DNA from: Watersipora subatra
Taxonomy: Eukaryota; Bryozoa; Gymnolaemata; Cheilostomatida; Watersiporidae
Length of the DNA stretch: 64,000 bases
Direction of reading: 5' to 3'
Assembly (NCBI RefSeq): GCF_963576615.1
Contig: NC_088713.1
Span: 39,263,276 to 39,327,275 of the forward strand
Shown here piece by piece: positions 41,401 to 50,700 of this stretch (position 1 is its first letter; every line of letters begins with the position of its first letter). A model generated the notes under the pieces. It was not told where the DNA came from. It made no database searches and worked only from the letters and a program-made list of their open reading frames with translations. The position numbers were made by a program, and so were the translations under genes.

Positions 41401-41710
41401 CTTAAAATCGGATACAAAAGTATCTCAAATAACCTGTTTGACTTTGTACAAACACTGACATTAGGTGATATAGCCTATAGCAGTGAAGTAAAGTAAAAGG
41501 GTTCGTTCGTAGACAACTCCCTTTGCCAGAGAAGTTAACTTCCCTAAGAGTAGCTTTTTCGCAATAAAAAAACTTGTCAAGAAATGTCTTGTGTTTACTG
41601 ATATTGTGTATGAATTTGCTTAAATACACTGAAGTTAATTTTTTGCAGGTAAATTTGGAGACCGCAAGAACTACTTCTCGGTTGCTGACAATGAGCTCTT
41701 CGACGCGTAA
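20431..41710 (+). CDS. Small gene split by the giant transposon
   Basis: Exon 20,431-20,484 has a strong acceptor (CTGTTTTGTAG) and donor (GAGAG/GTAAGA). Exon 41,649-41,710 has a strong acceptor (TTTTTTGCAG) and ends in TAA. The phases are compatible (1/1), and joining them gives an open frame ending KFGDRKNYFSVADNELFDA. The 21.2-kb intron contains the whole 20,230-bp element; without the element and one copy of its duplicated target it would be about 0.93 kb. AATAAA at 42,143 and 42,156 could serve the 3' end. The start lies either at the ATG inside the first of these exons (31-aa product) or in an upstream exon such as 20,251. I do not recognise the family; a small basic, possibly mitochondrial or complex-subunit protein is a guess. 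Confidence 0.45.
20757..20835 (+). repeat. tRNA-like SINE head
   Basis: The sequence 'tggtagtgtaatggttaacac...gtggtaggtcagtggttctagccc' has A-box and B-box-like blocks at tRNA spacing and resembles 13,185-13,260. Confidence 0.4.
21133..21140. repeat. 8-bp target-site duplication, left copy
   Basis: TAACGATA directly abuts the left end of the giant element; an identical TAACGATA follows the right end at 41,371-41,378. Confidence 0.9.
21141..21607 (+). repeat. Left terminal inverted repeat (467 bp)
   Basis: The reverse complement of 40,904-41,370 with about three mismatches (two near 21,187-21,193, one near 21,503). Identity stops abruptly after 'gattttcc'. The inner half is crowded with GGATTA words (GGATTATC, GGATTAGTC, CCGATTAG), candidate transposase-binding or replication motifs. 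Confidence 0.92.
21481..21909 (+). CDS. Left-end ORF of the transposon (142 aa)
   Basis: The first 40 or so codons lie in the terminal repeat and are probably not protein-coding, since the other terminus carries the same sequence. After the repeat boundary the frame reads a plausible globular segment (ALQFVIECKGERVTLCSIIN, then SVPALMILDR, ending in CISRH). Its pattern of hydrophobic residues, a conserved Pro after about ten residues and a P-x-(I/L)-M-(V/I) strand resembles each half of the 304-aa protein at 39,543, so it may be a third, single copy of that domain. A start inside the repeat or an upstream acceptor near 21,605 is possible. A possible donor (GTATAT) lies near the end. Function unknown. 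Confidence 0.45.
   Translation: MNIWDIEGWLVFRSGSRGLSRRARDYRMSEGVNIWDTEGLIFQVIQANKTDENNNNEIALQFVIECKGERVTLCSIINPQMYNISSSFQWSVPALMILDRNEIYKESRSSSELKLFKIDGACNLKEFREKISKDYNLCISRH
21910..22213. other. AT-rich spacer inside the transposon
   Basis: No ORF, repeat or motif of note between the left-end ORF and the 112-bp array. Confidence 0.4.
22214..22999. repeat. 112-bp tandem repeat, 7 copies
   Basis: Units begin 'gagagatcatcatgagtaat' and recur every 112 bases with few differences (for example 'gactcgc' versus 'gacttgc' and 'atggatctt' versus 'atggatcct'). A further partial unit, in the same orientation, lies beyond the 68-bp satellite at 38,107-38,159, so the satellite sits inside what was a 112-bp repeat tract. 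Confidence 0.92.
23000..38100. repeat. 68-bp satellite array, about 222 units (15.1 kb)
   Basis: The unit reads 'cactcctgatgatctctta', 'cagcactttataataattg', 'tacatatacttattctctg', 'tactttattaa' in sequence, 68 bases in all. Variants (cacata/catata, ctctg/ctcag, cagcac/ctacac/atacac, caatttagaa) are arranged in higher-order blocks. Marker units at 24,021, 25,021 and 25,701 reappear exactly 3,400 bases on (27,421, 28,421, 29,101), which is 50 units; a 952-base (14-unit) step is nested within. From about 31 kb a different register of about 3,873 bases is seen (31,761 to 35,634; 31,941 to 35,814). There is no ORF and no CRISPR character, since there are no unique spacers. Confidence 0.95.
38107..38159. 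repeat. Isolated partial 112-bp unit
   Basis: It matches the first half of the 112-bp unit at 22,214-22,999 in the same orientation. With the last satellite bases it forms a short inverted pair, ctgattactc and gagtaatcag. Confidence 0.8.
38293..38700 (-). CDS. Candidate two-exon gene, leftward of the promoter array
   Basis: Read on the minus strand from the ATG at 38,700, a frame runs to a consensus donor (GATGAG/GTAAGT, exon edge 38,431). A 93-base intron ends at a pyrimidine-rich acceptor (TTCTTGGCAG, next exon from 38,337). Joining in phase gives PKFEYNEEMYPASSHSEGDW, then SKSDE and LEIFLEDVQAFTRA before TAA. The acidic C-terminal part looks protein-like; the N-terminal part is made of imperfect tandem sequence (ttggattat.tatctc) and a later ATG may be the true start. 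Another frame over 38,118-38,387 is open and Arg-Ser-rich (ERSRSRERSASS), so splicing could differ. A TATA-like element lies upstream. No family recognised. Confidence 0.35.
38713..38720 (-). promoter_or_regulatory. TATA-like box for the leftward gene
   Basis: TATAAAAA on the minus strand, between the TTTCGCGAAA array and the leftward ORF. A start site 25-30 bases downstream would fall just after the first ATG at 38,700, which favours a later start codon. Confidence 0.35.
38800..39398. promoter_or_regulatory. Array of ~28 TTTCGCGAAA palindromes between divergent genes
   Basis: Eight units of 65-85 bases each start 'caactttcgcgaa' and usually hold four copies of the 10-base palindrome TTTCGCGAAA separated by about 5-7 bases, followed by an AT-rich 'acattatatatattatatag' spacer. 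The word contains TTTCGCG, the core of E2F-type sites. The array is flanked by TATA-like boxes pointing outwards on both sides, consistent with a shared bidirectional promoter or a replication or transposase-binding region. Both strands stay open by chance of the repeat and are not taken as coding. Confidence 0.7.
39467..39473 (+). promoter_or_regulatory. TATA box for the 304-aa gene
   Basis: TATATAA lies 70 bases before the ATG at 39,543, with an initiator-like TCATTC about 40 bases downstream. Confidence 0.5.
39543..40457 (+). CDS. Transposon-encoded two-domain protein (304 aa)
   Basis: A single uninterrupted exon. Residues 1-45 are basic, Lys/Ser/Thr/Pro-rich (a likely nuclear signal around KMSKKK and PTKKKT); 46-75 is predicted helical; then come two diverged copies of one domain, about 75-160 and 195-280. 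The copies align at STAVFAPKRF..SYPSIMVYLGL..GSYHDLRRV and GTLTMPSRY..NYPGIIIYKGL..REYYDVVVM. The shared signature is (A/M)P-(K/S)-R-(F/Y), YP-(S/G)-I and Y-x-G-L. A helical KRTLANLRTKRLEKLIQLFE segment links them and the tail is acidic. I do not recognise the family; a beta-rich nucleic-acid-binding fold is conceivable but unproven. It has its own TATA box, sits beside the TTTCGCGAAA array and is followed by AATAAA at 40,689. Intact coding in a recent element suggests a functional accessory or regulatory protein. Confidence 0.8.
   Translation: MEDNTQSGVIKPGSNSSVKMSKKKISPVTLSNRTPPTKKKTSDQIVTNLEQRAKDMADKLRTLSKDTLMEAKSLQKMTDLSVGLIMEVTKTEEAHSIHGACCIIHFNYVENGISKSTAVFAPKRFLDESLSYPSIMVYLGLKPKSNGQGSYHDLRRVTEGTSTPLEMKRTLANLRTKRLEKLIQLFESRHLKEFKAPSIFYYHNVGTSEYKDAEGKVNVVPTVAFSTKVDGEEVQGTLTMPSRYALSLKENYPGIIIYKGLVTSHNTREYYDVVVMGYEEASSFYESSQCKKESAIIDISNDDE
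40458..40903. other. 3' region of the transposon gene
   Basis: Very AT-rich with A-runs. Two related phrases (cattttctcatatatatattcaatgtttc and cactttctcatatatattcaatgtttc) repeat at about 40,504 and 40,859. A polyadenylation signal AATAAA lies at 40,689-40,694. No ORF. Confidence 0.5.
40904..41370 (-). repeat. Right terminal inverted repeat (467 bp)
   Basis: The inverted partner of 21,141-21,607. On the plus strand it shows at least seven TAATCC words plus several TAATCGG words at irregular 15-25 base spacing. ORFs on either strand mirror those in the left repeat and are not genes. Confidence 0.92.
41371..41378. repeat. 8-bp target-site duplication, right copy
   Basis: TAACGATA immediately after the element, identical to 21,133-21,140. 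Confidence 0.9.
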
Positions 41711-42580
41711 TTGGAACAGTGGACCGATGGAAAAGACACAATTTCCGATATAAACAAACTTGTTTTTCAAAATACAACTGGACGACGCATAATGCGTTCA
41801 CATGTTTTATATATTTTCCTAATTTTTGCTGCTAGCTTACTCTGTACCAGACAAGGAACTGCAACTTGGTTTTACTTATAAGGTAAAATTTTCGCACGAA
41901 CTGGTATTTCATGACAATAGTTAATTCTTACTGAAGAAGTTGTTGGTAATTGGCTCTAGGCTTGCTAAAGGCTGGTATTAGAGCTGAAAGACATTGGTAG
42001 CTGACTCGAGAACTCTTTTTAAATTGGTTATAAGGTTTTGTACATTATATCAGGAGTTTTCAAGATTTGACCGTTATTGTTATTATCTAGATATGCTGCC
42101 TGTGTAACATTTGCTGCCTGTGTAACCTAATTACTTTATTTAAATAAACTAACATAATAAAGTTTTTACTTTTGATTTTAGAGCTACATTATGGAACACC
42201 TCCAGCTTGAGAAATACACAAATCTAGAGTTACACATGCGGGTGTGTTTATGCTTAGTGTGTGTGTGCGTGTACCTTAACTTGGTTAACTCGAAAGGTTT
42301 TTTGCCCAACGGCTACCGAGATGGCTGTTATCGCTTTAGAATATCACTTTATTTCAAGCCATAGATACATACATCAAATTTTAGTAGTTATTAGGCGTCG
42401 TTATTACCACGATCGGCAAAATATCTTTGTTAACAACTTTTCTTAAGGTTTGCAAAAAATCAAGTTGTAACCAAACATCCGCTTTGGGGTAGCCTTTCGA
42501 AAGCAAGGAAAAACGAGGTACCTTTCAGATAAACTTAAAGAGAAATCGGCATCGTTGGTTTTTGTTAAATTGCTCTAAAG
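41711..42580. other. 3' flank of the split gene and intergenic DNA
   Basis: AATAAA signals at 42,143 and 42,156 may end the split gene. The minus-strand ORF of 122 codons at 41,402-41,770 overlaps its last exon in antisense, has no domain and is judged chance. Confidence 0.35.
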
Positions 42581-42831
42581 AAAAATATGTTTTTTTTACT
42601 GTTTCAACCACAATCAAGTTTTGCCTATTTTAATCTGAAAACGTCCCGGCAGTCACATCACGTAAAACAAACTTTTAAATCTCAAGTAATAGGAAAATAT
42701 TTATACTTTCTGACAAAAATTGTTAAAAAATTACACGAGAGGTCCTTTAACTTGCAACAAGCAATCTATGCTTTTGACTAATATGAAGTTTGTATATGTA
42801 CTGATGAATACATGCACTTGTGACAGCATTC

Positions 42832-42904
42832 TCATAACTTGAACGCTCTAATAACTCGAACACTTTTTTCGGTCCTGTAATGTCGAGTTAGTCGGGTTTC
42901 ACTG
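42832..42904. mobile_element. End of a TA-inserting MITE
   Basis: The phrases 'ataactcgaac', 'cggtcctgtaatgtcgag' and 'gggtttcactgta' form a terminus also seen, diverged, at 52,611-52,652. The opposite end was not located. Confidence 0.35.
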
Positions 42905-42974
42905 TATCTACAAAGTATCTACAGAATATTGCCTTTCTATTGGCCATGTTTGGGGCTGTCAACAAGGTTCTGCT

Positions 42975-43425
42975 TTTTCTCTAGAGCAGTACATCTACTG
43001 AGTCCGCGGCCGTGGGCTCTTTTCTGGGTTTTTTTCCTGTGCCAGGAATTTCTTACAGTAGGAACATTGCTGCCTTATCAGGCAAGTCCTGTCGGAGCCT
43101 TCAGCAAGTTTATGCTCCTAGAGCAGTGCATCTACTGGGTTTGTTGCTGCAGGGTTGTACACAGCTCTTTGGATTTCTTCCTGTTGCCAGGAGGTTTCTC
43201 CAATAGGAGCAATGCTGCCATTTTTCAGGCAGGCCCAGGCCGCGTTCAGTAGGTTTCTGCTCCTCTCCTCGAGCAGTTCATCTACTGAGTCCGCTGCTGC
43301 AGGTAGGATGTTACGCAACTCTCTCTGGGTTTCTTCTTGTTGTCAGGAGGCATGCCCTAATCCGTGTCGTCTGTGTTTCTTCCTCCTGCCACTTTTAAGG
43401 CAACAATAAGTTCATCCAGAAATCT
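42975..43425 (-). repeat. Decayed coding-like tandem repeat (~3 units)
   Basis: Units of about 135-150 bases share 'gagcag(t)(a/g/t)catctactg', 'tttcttcctgt(t)gccagga' and 'caggca'. On the minus strand one frame runs through more than one unit and repeats QQEE-(T/I)-QR, PAA and (S/P)VD-(E/A)-LL motifs before a TAG. This suggests the remnant of a protein-coding tandem repeat. Local GC content is higher than in the flanks. No family recognised. Confidence 0.45.
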
Positions 43426-44315
43426 AGTGATCTAACGCAAGTCTTGTGGTGGAATTCTTGGGATCATCAGCGATCCCACTGCTGCCCAAGTGTAAAGGTT
43501 TTGTGCCACTTTACTTTCCTTTACTAGTACGAGACTCAGTGCATGAGTTTATAGATGTATTTCTGCTTTGTTCATGAGAGTTCAAGAATAGTCAAACGCA
43601 TGCAATGAACAGGCCCAGAACAGCTCTGCTCTTTAGCGCAAATGTCCAGGTTTATATAGCGGGTAGGCCCCCCTCTCATTCTGCTTGGCTGGGAAAATTG
43701 CCTATTTTTATGAGCCAGCTCAAAGGGTACTGCCAAAAAAACAGTTATTCTCCCTTGTCAGTAGCAGTGAATTAGCTCCTGGGAATAGTTGACAATTTTT
43801 GATATTTACAAAATGTATATCCATCATCACCGGTGATTGAATAGTTTAGATTACATTCTGTTTATAATGCCATTGCTAACATATAAAATAGTTTGATTCA
43901 ACAAATGTTTTATTTTGGTTGAAACGATTTAGAAAAGAACTGAAAGTTGTCCGTGAAGAATCAATATATGGACTCGGTAGCTCTATACTATTTTATTATA
44001 AATATATTCCTTGTGGCGGTGAAAGTACAGATAATCGCTCACAAAAACTTAGAGAAGTGTGCGTAAAGATCTTTGTATGTAACAAAAAGTTAAATGCATA
44101 CAAAAGTGCCACAATTTTGCATTAGTACAGAAAACTTGTACACTATGACAAAGGTAGTACAACATAAAGCAACTGCATGACATAGGACTGATCTCAAACT
44201 ATGGTGGAAAACATAAAAAATGCAAGTCCCACACTGAGAATGTTTTAATCTTATTAACTAACTGATGCAGAATGTAAGAAATACACACATTAACCTTGTA
44301 TATGAAATAATCTGA
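43426..44315. other. Intergenic between repeat and caspase-gene 3' end
   Basis: No domain, exon pair or clear repeat seen; a 68-codon ORF at 43,919 has no support. Confidence 0.35.
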
Positions 44316-44321
44316 TTTATT
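44316..44321 (-). terminator. Candidate polyadenylation signal of the Roc-COR-caspase gene
   Basis: AATAAA on the minus strand, about 260 bases after the stop codon at 44,580. Confidence 0.4.
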
Positions 44322-44579
44322 GATATAGCGAGGTCAATCAGAATAATATAATATAAGTAAGTGAATGGGAATATACTTATATATAAACCAAAATGTAAGA
44401 AGAGAATATGTGAGAATTTCTGTATTTAACAAATCATCCCTCAAAGCAGCAACATCCTAGGGGGTAAACAGGATGAAAGACTGTTGACCACCGTAAACTT
44501 TGTCTTTCAATTGGTCAGTCAACATCACAGCTGTCTAAAGGCATGGAGACAGGTAAGGCAGCAAATGATTAGCAGGTGA

Positions 44580-44701
44580 TTAATCAGGGGGAGGAGGGTT
44601 GTATCCAGGGAACAAGAAAAGCTTTTTCCGAAGATGTTCGATCATAGTTGGATTCTGACCTCTTCCATGCCAATGCTTCGATTTCTTACTTTCCTTTTAA
44701 T
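44580..44701 (-). CDS. Terminal exon: caspase p10 end, apparent frameshift
   Basis: After acceptor GATACAATAG the phase-0 frame reads IKRKVRNRSIGMEEVRIQL and hits TGA at about 44,643-44,645. A different frame immediately takes over as TMIEHLRKKLFLFPGY and ends NPPPPD, TAA at 44,580-44,582, which is a typical caspase C-terminus. One missing base near 44,645-44,650 would reconcile them. An alternative acceptor giving only the second frame is possible but would drop conserved residues. Confidence 0.65.
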
Positions 44702-47700
44702 CTATTGTATCAGAAAACAGTGTCAGCAAGTAAACATTAGTAACAGTTTAACGAATATGAAGTATTTATATTATATAAAAAAGGGCCTAATTATTTACAA
44801 TTGTTGTAAAGGCAAATTGAACACTGCACCTATAATCACTTTTCATAATATAAAAACTGCTTACGATCACCCAAACATGACAAAACCTTGGGTGTACAAA
44901 CACTTAGAACATTTGTTTTGACATGTAAAAAAAAAGTCCACTAACAAAGTTTGAAGCTTTCTGAAGCAGCTCAAACAAGTCGATGCAAGACCACATTTCT
45001 CATTCATATAGCTTGATTCTATGTTGCTCTGAGAGTATTTAAAATTGACACACATTTGCTTCCTTTCCAAGTCTGTCTTGAATCATAAAAAGGAATTATC
45101 TAAAATAAACTGGTAGATGTCTTTCTCAAAATCTTTGGCTAAATTATTTAATATTTATTACAAGAAAGGGCTCTTTCAATTTTTTTATTTAAGTATATGA
45201 CAGAATGCCAAAAAAATTCTAGCTAGAAATATAGTGCATTGTAAGTATTTACTTATTTCTACATGCATCTAAACTCTTGAAGTTATACCCTTAATATAAC
45301 TTTCGGTGATGATCAGTTACTGGAGGCAGTAACTACTCTATTTAAGACTAACGAAATAATCCAATAAAGCGTTTTATTGTGTGTTGAACTTGCTTATTAT
45401 AAGGTATTTGCTAATCTTATGAGCAAACACTGTTAATTAGCATTATCAAACACTTTAGCATAAAAACATTAAAACGTTTATTAAGATCTCACACCACTGC
45501 TTTCACAAATGCATTCCTATGGTTGCTCTTATCTGGTATCAAATGATATTATGGTATCGGCAGACCCGACCCAGTTGGAGTATTGTGGATCTTGGTGAAA
45601 CCCAATCTAAGCAAAGCGACAGTAACTATCCAAAAATTGTGAAGAGTATAGATGAGCATAAGAGTCATTGAGAAATTATTGGATGAGATAACCTTCTCAT
45701 GTCTAATTTTGACTGTTTTTTGGCTCATATTGGTACTTTTGTACTTTCATAAACAAATAAACCTGTAAATAACTAATATAAACACAAAAGACCTTCATCA
45801 AACGCATCTACATAAAATATTAACCGTATTACCTTTAACGAACAGCGCTAACAAAGAGATTTTAATTGCAAAATTTAGCACAGCCTACTATCAAATTTCC
45901 GCTCTGATTCATTCCTGCATATAAACTATAACAATTGTGATGTGCGTAAATACGTTGTCAATAAACTAGCACTCGATTCCAAAATAAAAAAAAATTAGTT
46001 AAAACATGTAGCTATTATTATAAGCACTGGGTGTGTTCAGCTCTTACCTGTTTGTCAAAGAGAGTCTTGAGATCTCGATGGCAGGCATGTTTAGAAAGGG
46101 ACTCAACAACAGCATTAATAAACCAGGAACCGTATTGGGTATGTCTATGCGCCACGTGACCTGTCAGAGTTTAAATGTATAACTAGTTATGTTGGATGAT
46201 TAAAATCATGCTTAAGCTAAAAATGTACTGAATATTAACAATGTTCACCCTTAAATGTCTTCTTGAGTACAGTGGTCCGGTTATTAAAATATGCAATGAA
46301 ATATATTGATGTCCATCAATATTATGAATTATTTGCTTGAATTTGAAAATTATTAAGTTTACCAGGAAAACTGGCTTGCCAGATTATCAGGTCATCGGTG
46401 TCTAAGACTGCAGGAGACATGGGCATAAGCATTGGGGCAGAGACTGTGTTTGGCTCTGGAGGTGTTGTCAGGGTTGTGGATGAGCTAGAAGGAAATCCAA
46501 TGGTAGGTGAATTTGTAACTGATGACAGGGGAAAACTTGGATGAAGTGATGAAGTGGAAGGTTGAGGGTCAGTCACCACTCTATCGGGCAGGACTACAAT
46601 AAAAAGGAATTCATAATCTTTACCTTGAACATGTTAAAAATATTGTAGATTGAGGTTTAATCATTGATTGTAGGTTCACTAAAATTAGTAACCAATAACC
46701 AGGAAAGATAGACTAGAAATAATATGCCTTACAATATATAAGATTAACAGTGCTTAGCTGGTCAAACGCATATTAATGGAAATTATGTTTACTTTTGATG
46801 TGCAAAAGAAATGTAAGATGGAGTTCTAGTTATAAATAGCTTCAAGAAATATGTAACTCACCTCCAGTGCATGCCTGAATGATAAGTAATTTTGGTTTTC
46901 CGGCCATTGCTCGAAAGTTCTGAGCGTATAAAGCGTTATTGATTTCTGTTCTCTGCACCGTCGTTCCATCAGTTCCGGATATGCCTGTTTCAGAACCATG
47001 ACTAAGGATGACCAACACAAACATCCCATAGTTTGCATGCTCAGGCCTTCTTGTCTCATTTCTGATCACTTCCAACATGCGCTGTAAGGCAACCATTAGA
47101 AGTTCTCAATTAAAAAATTGGGTTGAATAATTGTATTTACAAATATATTTGTGACACCAATACTAAATCAAAACATTGTTGTGTTTAATTTCTAAATTCC
47201 AGTGAAATGTTGGAAGTGGTTTGCAGCAATATCTCAGAAAAATATCAACTATTTTACACTGTGGTAATCTTTAACAAAATTGGTTGTATTTTATTTACGT
47301 TGCTACCATACTCAGCCTTGGTTGGGGTTTCATTCATTTTAATCAAATAGCCAACAGCACACAGCCTACGGACTGCTGTGTGTTGATTTGCAATGCAAGT
47401 TTCTAGAATGTCTTCATAACAAAATTCCAAGAACGTGCTTATAGATGGCAGAGGTCCCTAATGCATGTGGCTGGTGAGTTTGAGATGCTGGTGCCCAGGA
47501 ACCAGGTAGAGTTTTGAAATCAGATAATTTTGTTGAACTGACGAAAAACACGTTACAAATGCGTGTTGAGTTGGAATAAATTAAGCTAAAATATGCAGAA
47601 TCATAGCAGTTGCAGTCAGCAAAGTGTTGTTGTGGTTTTACAAAATTATTCTTGATAAACTTGATAACAGTAAAACTACAATACAGAGAATTAACTACAG

Positions 47701-50700
47701 CATCATTTCTATCAACATTTAAGTTTGATAAAAACTATTTGTCCACAGCAACCCATGAATTTAATTAACAGACGCTAAGTTTCACGTTCAAACTTTACAA
47801 AAATATACAAAATGTTGCTACATGTACATGTACCTGTTTTCAGGCCTTCAATGAACACATTGGTATGCTGCCTAAGTACTATGACTGTAAGTTATCAAAT
47901 GTAAATATTAAATGATTACGCTAGTTATCTCCTATTTCAGACTGCACTCTGTTAACGCGTATATTATACATGTAACTCAATCTGCAATACACTGATTTCT
48001 ACTAAAGTTGTCACAAATTACATACCATTCAAAATATTAAACATAAAAATGTGCCACTTGGTTATCAAAAACACAATACATGGCTGTATGTAAATTGTTT
48101 AATCATTTAGAAAAACAGATTTTTAACTATGAAAGAAAAGCAAAAAAATTACAAAAGTGCACCAGCAGTCGATAGCAAGTGCTAGCGCTTCTAATTCCTC
48201 GCTGCTACAATAGTATTTATTAATACACACACACACACATACATGTACACATGTTCAAGCACACAAACACACACAAACATGAGCACGCACAAATGCGCTC
48301 ACTCACACAAATGCAAGCTTGCGAATGGCACAAGAAATACACACAAACTCACAAACACATGAACACACTAACATCTGTACCGCTGCGCACACTGCACTAA
48401 CACAAGCACCAATACTAGCACTAACGCATGCACTAACTTGAGCACTAGTACTCTAATACACACAAACATAATAGCAATGTGAAAATTTTTAACATAAATT
48501 ACATCACATGCAGTAACATTAAAATGGTTATAGCTCATTTGAGATATCACAGCATTAAAAGGCTGTGATATCCTAATAGTTAAAACATGCAAAAACGAAA
48601 GTTCAAATGTAATATTCAGTTTTTACCAACCCAAATTTTTAAATATCAGAGCTTATTTATCGAGTTTAAATAAAGTTTTCAATAATAAATTTCTCTCGAA
48701 CTATAGTTAAAATAATGAAAGCAGATTTCACTACAAACCTGACCAGAAAGATTTTCCTCCCTAAAGCAACAAAATCCAAGTTTATCAAAAAGACACAAGA
48801 TCCTCTGACCATCTCGAGTAGAACCTTGTCTGTCATCTGAATGTGTGAAATTTATGTTGTTAATAAGAAGGCAGTGTCCTCTTATCGTGCTCATTCTGTA
48901 CACCTGTGTTAACAAAAGGTACAAATAATGACTTAGTTCAGTTCATATAAACTTGGTTACAGCTAATACTAACTACATGGAATGACCTTTACATTGCTTA
49001 GCACGCATTTAACTAGTTACTATTAAACTATTTATTAATCTACAGGCTAAAAAGGACTCACCTCATCTGAGTAAAAGAGATCTTTGACATAAGACTTAGA
49101 GCATGGTTTAACAGTCAGTTCCTCAGAAGCCTGGTCTGAAGTATCAGAGAGCTCACTGTCACTTGACTCTTCATCTTGTTGTGGTTGAACAGCATTTGTA
49201 AGCCTTTCTGGTTGTTGTAGAACAGGTACCACATCCTGCTCTGCGGCTGTAAAATTAGATGCTAGTCATAAAATTATAAAATTATGCACTATGTTGTCAT
49301 GATGTTCTGTTTATAAAATACTAGTTGAACAAAGTATCAAACTACAATAAAAGCATTCTCATAGAACTTACCGACAACAATAAACTATTTACTGCAATGC
49401 TATATTATATATTTTCGCAGCCAGCACAACATATTGTAATGACTTAGTTAGGACTTTTAGATATTTAAAATAATTTAAAGCTGTCTAAATCATATTCAGT
49501 TTTATTGCAAGCAGTTATTTAAATAACGAGAAATTAAAAACAGATACGAACTAACGTAAAATGCTGGAAAAGTAGGTTACGTTATTATACTGACGTATCA
49601 TTTTTTTAACATTACTGTTATTTTCTTACTTTTAAAAGGGATTGTTGGCTAGCCATAATAAATCATTAACAATTATCTACTATTTATTATTGAAATATTC
49701 AAACTTTCAGGATTTAGTAGTCAGTATACAGAAAATTAGTAAAATGCATGGCAATTCCTTGATAGTCAATCTCGCATAGTGTTTCAGAGTTTAGACTACT
49801 CATTTCGAGATTTACTTAGCCTCAATTTAAGTCGTTGGTTTGCTATAATTAAAGAAAAATACTGTTTAAATTGCAGATCAGCGACCAAGTCTTATTAGAG
49901 CTGTAAAATATATGTTAGAATATTATGGCAAAAACTTTTTTAAAAGCCATGTGTACCTGTGGGTGCAACAGAGAGAGTGTCTAGATAGTCTCGTATGGTA
50001 CGCTTCTTCTCTTCATCAAGCTGATGACCTACATATAGATCAATAAATCATTAATGAGGCACAACAAATCTTTTAGTAGAGAATAAACCACTTCAGTAAA
50101 TTGCATTTGATGACATTATAACTTACAAGGTCTCATAAGGGCTGATGGCACAGTCGGCCTTTCACTTCCAGTTTGCTCCGCATACTTATAACAAGTCAGC
50201 TTCTCGACTCCCGAATATCGTTTTACTGCGAGTGCTTTACCTTCTGGACAGAACCAATCTGGATCAACAAAATCTTCTGGGTTCGGATCTTTCAAAAATA
50301 GGCAATGACCACAGAAAATGTGAATATATGGTTCACTTGCGATCCAAGCAGTTGAAAGCAGCTTCAATATGCTATTAGTTGCGTTTTCAAGCTGTTTCCA
50401 GATATCTCCAAAATGAGGTTCATCAGAACCAGCTTGCAGAGTAACTTTCTGACCACGGACATCATGTACCAAATTCAGTTGCAACTCATCATGATAAATC
50501 ACAGCACCATTTTTAGCAATCTTCTGTGTGTTTATGTCATTTGAAAGCATGTTCAGCACAGCAACTGTCATTAGTTGGAACCCATAGTTGGGGAGTGGAA
50601 GTCCTCTCAACTGTATGTGTAACTGAAGCTGAAACCTTGTCTCTTCTCCTCGAAGCTTTTCGATGCTTTTTGGTGCAAAATAAGGTATTGCGTAACCATA

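Noticed and set aside
41402..41770. Minus-strand 122-codon ORF
   Set aside because: Antisense to the better supported last exon of the split gene; no domain or splice context.
48368..48592. Minus-strand Leu-Val repeat ORF
   Set aside because: Produced by an imperfect CACTAA-type simple repeat within a caspase-gene intron.
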